5,276 nt of DNA from JASFTV01 sp050050615 (GTDB lineage Bacteria; Desulfobacterota; DSM-4660; Desulfatiglandales; HGW-15). The position numbers were made by a program, and so were the translations under genes. A model generated the notes under the pieces. That model was not told the origin of the DNA, searched no databases, and saw only the letters and a program-made list of their open reading frames with translations. Below are positions 1-5,276 of this stretch, piece after piece; within the stretch, counting starts at the first letter, position 1, and the number at the start of each line of letters is the position of its first letter. The DNA lies in NCBI GenBank assembly GCA_050050615.1, contig JASFTV010000265.1:1-5276 (forward strand), written 5' to 3'.

Positions 1-2195
1 TTGTGGACCAAAACGGCGATATCGCAGGCGAGTGTGACGGCAACTTCAAAGCGTCTTCCATGTCCTACTGGTCAACCGTAGCGGACGGCGGTCACGTGGA
101 TCGCGGCGGCGTCGGCGCTATGCTGAAGGATGCCATGCCCGGGTCCGATCCGACTCTTGTTCCGGCTTCCGGCCCTTATTACGACTTCCGCGAGATCTAT
201 ACCTACAAAGACGGATCCATGACCCGCTTCATCCACGCCAATATCACCAATGACGACCTGGCGGTTTCCAGCGATCTCATGCGCTACAGGATTATCAACT
301 GGATCTATGGTTATAGCTTCGATACCAAATCCTCTGTGGACTCCGATCCTGTGGTCAAGAGAGACTGGATCCTGGGAGACATTATCCATTCAGAGCCGAA
401 GATTATCGACTACCTGGATTCAAGCGGCAACCTGGAATACCGCTTCATCGCCGTGGGCGCCAATGACGGTATGATCCATTTCTTTACAGACGCGGATGCG
501 ACTATCGATGGAACGTCCTACACCGCTGGCGACGAAGTCTTTGCCTTCATCCCGAGCGACCTGCTGCCAAAGCTTCAGGACCTTGGCGATGCGACGGAAC
601 ATGTGTTCATGGTGGACGGTGCACCCAACCTGTTCAGGTCTGATACCAAGGTTTCAGACTATTATGAAAAGACCCTGGTCTTTGGTGAGAGAAGAGGTGG
701 CAGAAGCTACTGGGCGCTGGATATTACCCAACCCGACCCGACCACATGGGCCGTGAAATGGCACATACAAGGTGGACCCCCTGAGCTGAGCGGAACAACC
801 GGCTTCCAGGAACTGGGTTACAGCTGGAGCAAGCCTTTCTTTACCCAACTAGACACAGGGACGGACGTGAAGGACGTGGTGATATTTGCCGGTGGCTACG
901 ATCCTCTTGAAGATGCCTTCCCCGAACCGTTTGAAGATCTGGATGATAACGGGATCTGGTACGACCAGAACGGAAACGGTTTCTACAACTCGGGTGACGA
1001 AGTCTTTTCAGCGACCATAGGCGGAACCGAAGGTTACGACAAGTACAATCCCGGAAAGGACAATATGGGACGGGGCATCTTCGTGGTCGACATCAGCAAT
1101 GGGGATATCCTTTTCAAGGCCACCTACGGTGACGATGATGGGGATGAGGATGAGTCTGAAGATGTCACCACAGGCATCGATCAAAAGTATGCCAAGATGA
1201 AATACTGCTTTCCGGCTGACATCTCCCTGATCCCCTATTCCTCGAGAGACATCGTCATCTATGCGGCGGATGTTTATGGTCAGATCTGGAAGATCAAGTA
1301 CAACTATTTTGCAGATTTGACCCATGACTACAGTGATGCATTGTCCACACGATGGACAGTCAAGCGAATCTTCACCGCCAACCCCGGTTCCAACCTGGCT
1401 ACGGGCGATCCAGACACCTTCATTGCCGGGACGCACGGTCTAAATACCTCCGATGCCGGAAGAAAGGTATTCTACTCCCCGGATGTATCCCTTGCCAACG
1501 ATTGGTGGACCGGGCCCATTCTCTACTTTGGTACGGGTGACCGGGCTCATCCAAGGTACGCCATGATCTCCAACCGCGTTTATATGGTTGTTGATGAGGA
1601 CACCTTGGCTGACGAGACGGATCTGCTAAACGTCACCTGCAATGAACTGGACGTGGATGCGGATGCCGATGGGGATGGTGTCACGCCAGAAGTGGATGAT
1701 GATCTCATACGAGACGCCTTGGAGGATATTCTTACCACCCAGACACCCCCCGCAAAAGGCCTTTACAGGATCCTTGACAAGCAGGGAGATTGCAGTGATG
1801 ATCCCTTTGATCACACCGGCGAAAAGATCCTCAGCCAGCCGTCCATCTTCTTCAAGAATGTTTACTTCACGAGCTATCAACCGACCTTTGACGATCCGTG
1901 TAACCCGGCCGGCAACGCCTTTATCTATGCGCTTGACTACTCTTGGCTCACCTCTGTCTTCAATTTCGACGAAAGTAATGACAACGCTGAGGGTGAGGTA
2001 AGAAATATCACGGATACCTATCGCTACATGAGTGGAAGCTCGATTCCTTCGGGTGTGAAGATCATTACCAGGGAAGGAAAAGCAGCCGGTGTGGTCAGCG
2101 CTGGCGGTGCAGTCACGGGTGCCGGAGAAGAAGGCTCTACCTCCATTCCCGGACCTCCGGGCGGCGTAACACCCATATTGTGGGAGACTGAGTAA
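1..2195 (+). CDS. pilY1: PilY1-like type IV pilus biogenesis/tip protein, C-terminal part (5' end off window)
   Basis: The frame is open through the left edge, so this is a fragment; the GTG at base 3 is probably internal. About 730 residues are visible. They match the C-terminal beta-propeller of PilY1 proteins, which sit on the cell surface at the type IV pilus tip and act in pilus extension/retraction and adhesion. Motifs in order (fragment numbering): DWILGDIIHSEP (121-132), FIAVGANDGMIHFF (148-161), a VDGAP turn (204-208), GGRSYWALDIT (232-242), ELGYSWSKP (270-278), RGIFVVDISNGD (357-368), DIVIYAADVYGQIWKI (416-431), FGTGDRAHP (509-517) and SQPSIFFKNVYFTSY (611-625). Acidic loops at 312-333 (with NGNG), 376-388 and 550-568 (DADADGDG) look like calcium-binding turns; PilY1 is known to bind calcium, but these sites are inferred. 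The Gly/Pro-rich tail ends in WETE. The N-terminal region, often von Willebrand A-like, and any signal peptide are not visible. Family call is firm; the exact biological role is less so. Confidence 0.9.
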   Translation, partial: VDQNGDIAGECDGNFKASSMSYWSTVADGGHVDRGGVGAMLKDAMPGSDPTLVPASGPYYDFREIYTYKDGSMTRFIHANITNDDLAVSSDLMRYRIINWIYGYSFDTKSSVDSDPVVKRDWILGDIIHSEPKIIDYLDSSGNLEYRFIAVGANDGMIHFFTDADATIDGTSYTAGDEVFAFIPSDLLPKLQDLGDATEHVFMVDGAPNLFRSDTKVSDYYEKTLVFGERRGGRSYWALDITQPDPTTWAVKWHIQGGPPELSGTTGFQELGYSWSKPFFTQLDTGTDVKDVVIFAGGYDPLEDAFPEPFEDLDDNGIWYDQNGNGFYNSGDEVFSATIGGTEGYDKYNPGKDNMGRGIFVVDISNGDILFKATYGDDDGDEDESEDVTTGIDQKYAKMKYCFPADISLIPYSSRDIVIYAADVYGQIWKIKYNYFADLTHDYSDALSTRWTVKRIFTANPGSNLATGDPDTFIAGTHGLNTSDAGRKVFYSPDVSLANDWWTGPILYFGTGDRAHPRYAMISNRVYMVVDEDTLADETDLLNVTCNELDVDADADGDGVTPEVDDDLIRDALEDILTTQTPPAKGLYRILDKQGDCSDDPFDHTGEKILSQPSIFFKNVYFTSYQPTFDDPCNPAGNAFIYALDYSWLTSVFNFDESNDNAEGEVRNITDTYRYMSGSSIPSGVKIITREGKAAGVVSAGGAVTGAGEEGSTSIPGPPGGVTPILWETE

Positions 2196-2208
2196 CACGC
2201 CTTTCTCA

Positions 2209-2262
2209 AATGCCTTCCCCCTAACCCGGCCTTGGTCAGGAAAGGGGGAAGGCATTCTTCGT
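2209..2262 (+). terminator. Probable intrinsic terminator after pilY1-like gene
   Basis: Bases 2209-2222 and 2243-2256 are perfect reverse complements (14 bp, ending in GGGGGAAGGCATT), with a 20-base loop between them. The hairpin starts 13 bases after the TAA at 2193-2195. The tract that follows (CTTCGTT) is only partly T-rich, so termination may be imperfect, but position and stem strength fit the end of the transcription unit. Because the stem is symmetric it could also act on transcripts from the other strand. Confidence 0.7.
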
Positions 2263-2375
2263 TGAATCCACCTCTCATCCCCCTCACCCCAGCCTGCCTC
2301 GCATGCCCGTCCCAGTACGGTACGGGCTGCGGAGCGGCCCGCGCCTCTCTGCCATGCACAGCACCGGTAGGCTGA
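2263..2375. other. Intergenic stretch, no gene seen
   Basis: This C-rich stretch has no credible coding frame; the long minus-strand frames here are shadows running back into the PilY1-like gene. It contains a 17-base motif at 2278-2294 (TCCCCCTCACCCCAGCC) that recurs with two transitions at the end of the methyltransferase gene, and a small 6-bp hairpin GCCCGT/ACGGGC (2305-2310 with 2322-2327). It looks like repeat-derived spacer DNA. Confidence 0.5.
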
Positions 2376-2567
2376 CCCTCTCCCGCCTAAGACGCTGTGT
2401 CTTAATCTGTCATCCCGGCCAAGTCCCGCCAAGCGGGACGCGAGCCGGGATCCAGAATGTTTTGATATCATTTGCATCTTCTGGATTCCGGATCTCGCCC
2501 ACCTTCGGTTGGCTCGTCCGGAATGACGGTTTTGAGGTATTGCGGCACAGCCTCCTAGGGGAGAGGG
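2376..2567. repeat. ~192-bp imperfect palindrome, MITE-like intergenic element
   Basis: The two halves are reverse complements with scattered mismatches and small indels. The outer ends CCCTCTCCC (2376-2384) and GGGAGAGGG (2559-2567) match exactly. Further matched pairs are GCTGTG 2394-2399 with CACAGC 2546-2551, GTCAT 2409-2413 with ATGAC 2523-2527, and TCCAGAA 2451-2457 with TTCTGGA 2479-2485; the palindrome TGATATCA (2463-2470) is near the centre. Each half also folds alone: GTCCCGC/GCGGGAC (2423-2439) nested in TCCCGGC/GCCGGGA (2413-2450), and ATTCCGGA/TCCGGAAT (2485-2524). It has no coding capacity, so it is most simply a non-autonomous mobile repeat or REP-type element. Mobility is inferred; no target-site duplication was identified. 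Confidence 0.7.
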
Positions 2568-2695
2568 AACTGCCAGAAGGGCTTTTTTGGCGAAAACAAG
2601 CAGTTCTATTTGCTCAAATCCTCTTGGCGATCATTGTGCCCGATTGCCCCGGATTTGCATCTTCACCCCTTTTTGCGTAGACTGGATAGAAGAGT
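2568..2695. other. Intergenic stretch, no gene seen
   Basis: No credible frame or RNA gene is seen. A weak hairpin with several G-T pairs can form between 2572-2579 and 2584-2591 (GCCAGAAG with TTTTTGGC). No promoter for the downstream methyltransferase gene could be picked with confidence. Confidence 0.4.
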
Positions 2696-2798
2696 TGGAG
2701 TATTGGAGGAATGGAGTGATGGAATTGTGGAATGATGGAATATTGGGTCTCTCTTTCAATACTCCATCACTCCAGTACTCCACGACTCCATTACTCCA
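2696..2798. repeat. Inverted arrays of 8-bp TGGANNNN repeats upstream of rlmD
   Basis: Bases 2696-2743 are six consecutive octamers each starting TGGA (TGGAGTAT, TGGAGGAA, TGGAGTGA, TGGAATTG, TGGAATGA, TGGAATAT). After a 15-base spacer (2744-2758), bases 2759-2798 are five octamers in the opposite orientation (ATACTCCA, TCACTCCA, GTACTCCA, CGACTCCA, TTACTCCA). The two blocks can therefore pair as one long imperfect stem. The array ends 16 bases before the methyltransferase ATG, so it probably lies in that gene's promoter or leader and could fold in its mRNA. Function unknown; it may be a simple-sequence or mobile repeat without a regulatory role. Confidence 0.8.
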
Positions 2799-2814
2799 GG
2801 CTGTTTAATCCAAA

Positions 2815-4224
2815 ATGAACCCACGCAAAGGTGATATGGTCGAACTGACGATTGAAAGGGTTGCCTATGGCGGCCAGGGGGTGGCTCGTCTTGGCGGACT
2901 CGTCCTGTTTGTCAGGGGCGCCATACCAGGAGACAGGGTCACGGCCCAGGTGACCAGGAAAAAGAAAGATTATGCTGAAGCAAAGGTCAAAGAAATTCTT
3001 GAACCATCGTCTGACAGGGTAGAGGCCTCGTGCCCTTACAGCGGATATTGCGGGGGATGCCAGTGGCAGCACGTGCGCTACAAAGGCCAGCTCAGGTATA
3101 AGAAGAAACTCCTGGAGGAGGCGGTCTCCCGGATCGGATCGCTTTCAGGTGTTCCGGTTCATGACACCACCCCGTCGGATAAACAATTCGCCTACCGGAA
3201 CAAAATGGAGTTTTCCTTTTCCGACAGGCGCTGGTTCCTCTCACACGAGATGGATAAAACGGATGCTGAACAGGGATTCGCCCTCGGGCTTCACATTCCA
3301 GGAACTTTCCACAAAGTCCTGGATGTTGAGGCCTGCCTTCTTCAGCAGGAAAGAGGCAACCAGATCCTTCGGGAGGTGAAGAGATATGCCAAAAATTCCG
3401 GCATTCCGGCCTATGGACTCAAAAGCCACCAGGGATTCTGGCGTTTTCTGACCCTTCGCCATGCGACCCATTTCGATGAATGGATGGTCAATCTCATTAC
3501 ATCGGAAGTCAACCAGGGTGCGGTGGAGCCCTTGGCTGAGATTCTTTGCAGCCGATTCGATAATGTAAAGAGTGTGGTGAACAACATCAACACAAGGAAA
3601 GCCTCCATCGCGGTGGGCGAGAGAGAGATCGTCCTTTCAGGAAACGGGACGATTTTTGACAGGATCGGACCTTTCAGCTTCCAGATATCGGCCAACTCCT
3701 TTTTCCAAACCAATTCCCTTGGTGCAGAAAAGCTCTACAGAAAGGTGGAGGAGTACGCCGGCCTCGACGGCTCTGAAACGGTCCTTGATCTTTATAGCGG
3801 CACAGCCACTATCCCCATTTTCCTTGCAGGTCACGCAAAAGGGATCATTGGGATGGAGATCATGGAAAGTGCGATTCACGATGCAGAGCTCAATTGCAGG
3901 GCCAACGGGATCCGCAATTGCCGGTTCATCCTGGGGGATATCAGGGATAATCTCAGATCCTTGACGATAAGACCGGATGTCTTGATTATCGACCCTCCGC
4001 GGGCAGGGATGCACAAGCATGTTTTGGCCGGCGTGATGGAGCTGGCCCCAGAGAAGGTTGTTTACGTCTCCTGTAATCCCGCCACCATGGCCAGGGATAT
4101 GGGACAGATGAGCCGGGACTACGAGGTGGTTGAGATTCAGCCGGTGGATATGTTCCCCCACACCTACCACGTCGAGGCGGTGGCTAAGCTTGTCAGGCGC
4201 AAGTCAAGCTCCCCCTCATCCTAG
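2815..4224 (+). CDS. rlmD: 23S rRNA (uracil-5-)-methyltransferase, RumA/TrmA family (RlmD-like)
   Basis: A complete 469-residue cytoplasmic enzyme, expected to transfer a methyl group from S-adenosylmethionine to C5 of a uridine in 23S rRNA (U1939 for E. coli RlmD). Residues 1-62 form a TRAM RNA-binding domain (ERVAYGGQGVARLGG, 14-28). C73, C79 and C82 (CX5CX2C) with C174 match the four ligands of the RumA 4Fe-4S cluster. The methyltransferase domain shows FFQTN (296-300), the SAM loop DLYSGTAT (325-332, in place of the commoner DLYCGxGT), GMEI (346-349), DPPRAG (393-398), nucleophile C420 in VSCNPAT, and the likely general base E454 in HVEAVAKL. Length is normal for the family. The start at 2815 gives the usual KGD...VELTIE N-terminus but lacks a clear Shine-Dalgarno; an in-frame ATG at 2836 has a better one. 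The tail SSSPSS and the stop fall in repeat DNA. The exact target (U1939, U747 or tRNA U54) cannot be fixed from sequence; RlmD is most likely. Confidence 0.9.
   Translation: MNPRKGDMVELTIERVAYGGQGVARLGGLVLFVRGAIPGDRVTAQVTRKKKDYAEAKVKEILEPSSDRVEASCPYSGYCGGCQWQHVRYKGQLRYKKKLLEEAVSRIGSLSGVPVHDTTPSDKQFAYRNKMEFSFSDRRWFLSHEMDKTDAEQGFALGLHIPGTFHKVLDVEACLLQQERGNQILREVKRYAKNSGIPAYGLKSHQGFWRFLTLRHATHFDEWMVNLITSEVNQGAVEPLAEILCSRFDNVKSVVNNINTRKASIAVGEREIVLSGNGTIFDRIGPFSFQISANSFFQTNSLGAEKLYRKVEEYAGLDGSETVLDLYSGTATIPIFLAGHAKGIIGMEIMESAIHDAELNCRANGIRNCRFILGDIRDNLRSLTIRPDVLIIDPPRAGMHKHVLAGVMELAPEKVVYVSCNPATMARDMGQMSRDYEVVEIQPVDMFPHTYHVEAVAKLVRRKSSSPSS
2827..2838 (+). promoter_or_regulatory. Shine-Dalgarno-like site and alternative rlmD start
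   Basis: AAAGGTGAT (2827-2835) directly precedes an in-frame ATG at 2836-2838 and matches part of the 16S 3'-end complement (AGGTGAT), though the spacing is short. The upstream ATG at 2815 has no recognisable ribosome binding site. Starting here would remove only seven residues (MNPRKGD) ahead of the TRAM domain. Many relatives appear to carry the KGD stretch, so 2815 is kept as the called start. Confidence 0.35.
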
Positions 4225-4226
4225 CC
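4210..4226. repeat. Short repeat overlapping the rlmD stop codon
   Basis: TCCCCCTCATCCTAGCC here matches 2278-2294 at 15 of 17 positions, in direct orientation. The TAG stop (4222-4224) and the last residues of the methyltransferase lie inside it, which suggests the gene's 3' end was formed or replaced by repeat DNA. The match is short and of low complexity, so chance cannot be excluded. Confidence 0.45.
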
Positions 4227-4276
4227 CTCTCTCCCCCCTTTTTGAAACTGACCAATATCTTACATCTGCTGCCGGA

Positions 4277-4300
4277 CACCGTGGGTTACGGTGCTCTTTT
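4277..4300 (+). terminator. Weak candidate terminator after rlmD
   Basis: CACCGT (4277-4282) and ACGGTG (4288-4293) pair perfectly around a 5-base loop and are followed by CTCTTTT. The site is about 50 bases after the stop codon. The 6-bp stem and short T run make this a modest candidate. Confidence 0.4.
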
Positions 4301-4312
4301 ATACGCGACACC

Positions 4313-4552
4313 AGCGTTTCATTGGGGACCGGAGGGCTTTTCTGAAGTGACTGGTGGGAGGGCGCTGTTTTTTCGCAACTTATCAGCGGGGGAAACCGCA
4401 GCCCCGAGCTTGTCGAGGGGAATGCGGAGGGCCTCCGGCTCGTAGAGCCTACGCCTCGGAGAGGGCAAGACTCCCCCGCAGATAAGTGGCTGAAAAAACC
4501 AGCCCGGGAGCCTCGGAACGTAAGAAAAGTTCTCCGTTCCCCAATGAATGCT
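4313..4552. repeat. ~240-bp imperfect palindrome, MITE-like, second family
   Basis: Matched pairs share one symmetry centre near 4432: 4313-4334 with 4531-4552 (TTCATTGGGGA core), CTTTTCT 4337-4343 with AGAAAAG 4523-4529, TTTTTTC 4368-4374 with GAAAAAA 4492-4498, and 4378-4392 with 4473-4487 (ACTTATCNGCGGGGG, one mismatch). The middle holds its own hairpins: CCGCA...TGCGG around CCCCGAGCTTGTCGAGGGG, and GGCTC/GAGCC (4437-4449). The CGAGCTTGTCG core resembles a short repeat common in many bacterial genomes. No frame inside looks like a protein. Probably a non-autonomous mobile element; mobility is inferred. Confidence 0.7.
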
Positions 4553-4736
4553 CCACACCCTCTTTTTACCCGTGGTCTCCAGCGAAGGACTTATGGGTAA
4601 AGACAAGTTTCATAAAGGGGGGACCCGCTTCTTCACCCTTTTGTGAAGGAGCTCGACATGAGCCCTTCGGCGGACAACCCGCAACACACCCTTGAGCGTT
4701 TAGGTTCGAGTAGGGCGAAAATTTCTTCTGCTACCC
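4553..4736. other. Intergenic stretch, no gene seen
   Basis: No credible coding frame or RNA gene is seen. Minor inverted repeats are TTTACCC/GGGTAAA (4565-4571 with 4595-4601) and CTTCAC/GTGAAG near 4633-4650. The end becomes A+T-rich and leads into the promoter at 4748. Confidence 0.45.
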
Positions 4737-4747
4737 AATAAATATTA

Positions 4748-4775
4748 TTGACAAGGTGCGCAAAATCAATATATT
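4748..4775 (+). promoter_or_regulatory. Sigma70-type promoter for candidate ncRNA
   Basis: A perfect -35 box TTGACA (4748-4753), a 16-base spacer and a -10 box TATATT (4770-4775, five of six consensus bases) are visible; reading the -10 one base later gives ATATTT with a 17-base spacer. The sequence just upstream (4736-4747) is almost all A/T, as in an UP element. Transcription would start around 4781-4784. No gene with a good start lies close downstream, so the promoter points to an RNA product. Confidence 0.7.
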
Positions 4776-4781
4776 TGGTAT

Positions 4782-5107
4782 CCTTAACGCTTAAGGCGCG
4801 GCATAGGCCGACGGGCGATGAAGCTCACCCCATGGGGATCCTGTGCTGGTCTGATGGAGAGGATGGGGGTGAAAAAGGGGGTGATTCCCATAGCCGAAGC
4901 TCATAGAAACTGGAATCAGTCCATGAGGCCTTTCGGTTTCATAGATTCGATACGCCCCTTGTGGTGCTTCAATGCCTTCATGAACGCTGAGGCGACCCGA
5001 CCTTTTCTGGTGCGGAGAGGAGGTTGATCTATGCTTTAGCCGAGTAAGACCAGATCCCGCTGAAGGCATGGAAAAGCATCTCTAAGGGAAGAAGGGATGC
5101 TTTTTTG
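4782..5107 (+). ncRNA. Candidate free-standing structured ncRNA, ~325 nt, unknown family
   Basis: The region sits between a strong promoter and an intrinsic terminator. It holds a chain of hairpins: CCTTAA/TTAAGG (4782-4796); TCACCCCAT with ATGGGGGTGA (4825-4833 with 4863-4872, one bulge), with ATCCT/AGGAT as an alternative inner pairing; TGATTCC/GGAATCA (4882-4888 with 4912-4918); ATGAGGCC/GGTTTCAT around a TTTC loop (4923-4942, two G-U pairs); and a perfect 9-bp long-range stem ATGCCTTCA/TGAAGGCAT (4972-4980 with 5061-5069) enclosing an 11-bp hairpin (4998-5026). I saw none of the hallmark motifs of tmRNA, RNase P RNA, SRP RNA, T-boxes or cobalamin riboswitches. A 69-codon frame (4818-5027) overlaps it but has no good ribosome site and no recognisable protein features. 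Its role could be a trans-acting RNA; a cis-acting leader is less likely because a terminator ends it and no gene follows in the window. Structure is by eye, without energy calculation. Confidence 0.55.
4998..5039 (+). promoter_or_regulatory. Sequestered Shine-Dalgarno with three-codon ATG-CTT-TAG frame in ncRNA
   Basis: AGGAGG (5018-5023) lies seven bases before ATG CTT TAG (5031-5039), ideal spacing for ribosome binding, yet the frame stops after two codons. The site is in the 3' arm of an 11-bp hairpin: 4998-5008 pairs with 5016-5026 around loop GGTGCGG, counting three G-U pairs. The sequence AGGAGGTTGATC is one inserted base away from the complement of the 16S rRNA 3' end. It could be a chance purine-rich stem or a real ribosome-contact element. 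Confidence 0.35.
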
Positions 5108-5110
5108 TTT
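5072..5110 (+). terminator. Intrinsic terminator of candidate ncRNA
   Basis: AAAAGCATC (5072-5080) pairs perfectly with GATGCTTTT (5096-5104) around a 15-base loop. The stem runs into TTTTTTGTTTT (5101-5111). This is a standard Rho-independent terminator on the + strand and marks the 3' end of the transcript near 5107. Confidence 0.8.
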
Positions 5111-5238
5111 TCCCGGCGGTCTATGATTTAACGTTTTGCCTATTTCAAATGGATACTAAAATCCCCCTCAAGAGGCTGTCCGATAACTTCGGCAAAAGTG
5201 AAGTGTTACATGCAAAAGTCCCCGATGCGCACCGAAGT

Positions 5239-5265
5239 GTCATTCCCGCGAAAGCGGGAATCCAG
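5239..5265. repeat. GTCATTCCCGC...GCGGGAATCCAG hairpin repeat at right edge
   Basis: ATTCCCGC (5242-5249) and GCGGGAAT (5254-5261) are perfect reverse complements around a GAAA loop, flanked by GTC and CCAG. The same theme, GTCAT..CCGG...GGATCCAGA, occurs in each arm of the element at 2376-2567, so the two probably belong to one repeat superfamily. The repeat likely begins further left (the GAGGCTGTCCG stretch near 5170) and may continue beyond the window. The DNA from 5111 to here holds no credible gene. Confidence 0.65.
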
Positions 5266-5276
5266 TTTTCAAAACG

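Noticed and set aside
1626..2477. 283-codon minus-strand open frame
   Set aside because: It lies mostly opposite the PilY1-like gene, whose family motifs are clear, and runs on into the terminator and repeat; the translation is Arg/Gly-rich with no domain.
2696..2798. Possible CRISPR array
   Set aside because: Units are 8 bp with no spacers and occur in both orientations; no cas gene is present.
4242..4695. Small plus-strand frames of 67-71 codons after rlmD
   Set aside because: They run through the 4313-4552 palindrome or neighbouring spacer DNA, lack ribosome sites and show no protein features.
4703..4717. tRNA T-arm-like GGTTCGAGTAG
   Set aside because: No T-stem pairing, acceptor stem or anticodon arm surrounds it.
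4818..5027. 69-codon frame inside the candidate ncRNA
   Set aside because: It has no good ribosome site, no recognisable motif, and its sequence is better explained by paired stems; kept only as an alternative to test.
4782..5107. CsrB/RsmY-type CsrA-sponge RNA
   Set aside because: About seven GGA motifs in ~325 nt is close to chance and they are not regularly placed in hairpin loops.
4782..5107. Retron msr-msd or catalytic intron
   Set aside because: No reverse transcriptase is in the window, no recognisable domain V of a group II intron was seen, and the promoter-terminator layout fits an independent RNA better.

Overview
The window looks like chromosomal DNA from a Gram-negative delta-proteobacterium (Desulfobacterota), probably an uncultured relative of the sulfate-reducing or syntrophic lineages. 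This is inferred from the style of the PilY1-type protein, from the RlmD-type methyltransferase, and from intergenic DNA packed with palindromic repeats of the GTCATTCC...GGAATCCAG kind. No taxon can be named from the sequence alone.

Layout, left to right, everything on the + strand. (1) Bases 1-2195 encode the C-terminal ~730 residues of a PilY1-like type IV pilus tip/adhesin protein; its N-terminus lies off the left edge. A perfect 14-bp hairpin follows the stop and is a likely terminator. (2) Bases 2257-2814 hold no convincing gene. They contain a ~192-bp imperfect palindrome (2376-2567, MITE-like) and two inverted blocks of 8-bp repeats of the form TGGANNNN (2696-2798). (3) Bases 2815-4224 encode a complete TrmA/RumA-family rRNA uracil-5-methyltransferase (RlmD-like) with its Fe-S cysteines and catalytic residues intact. 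Its last codons and stop lie inside a short repeat also seen upstream. (4) Bases 4313-4552 form a second, unrelated ~240-bp imperfect palindrome. (5) Bases 4748-5107 carry the most interesting signal: a near-consensus sigma70 promoter, about 325 nt rich in hairpins, and an intrinsic terminator, with no convincing protein frame. This is best read as a free-standing structured non-coding RNA gene that I cannot assign to a known family. (6) The right edge enters another repeat with a perfect 8-bp GAAA-loop hairpin.

The two proteins have unrelated jobs (surface pilus function and rRNA modification). They are separated by a terminator and repeats, so nothing suggests a shared operon. The candidate RNA has its own promoter and terminator and is probably transcribed independently.
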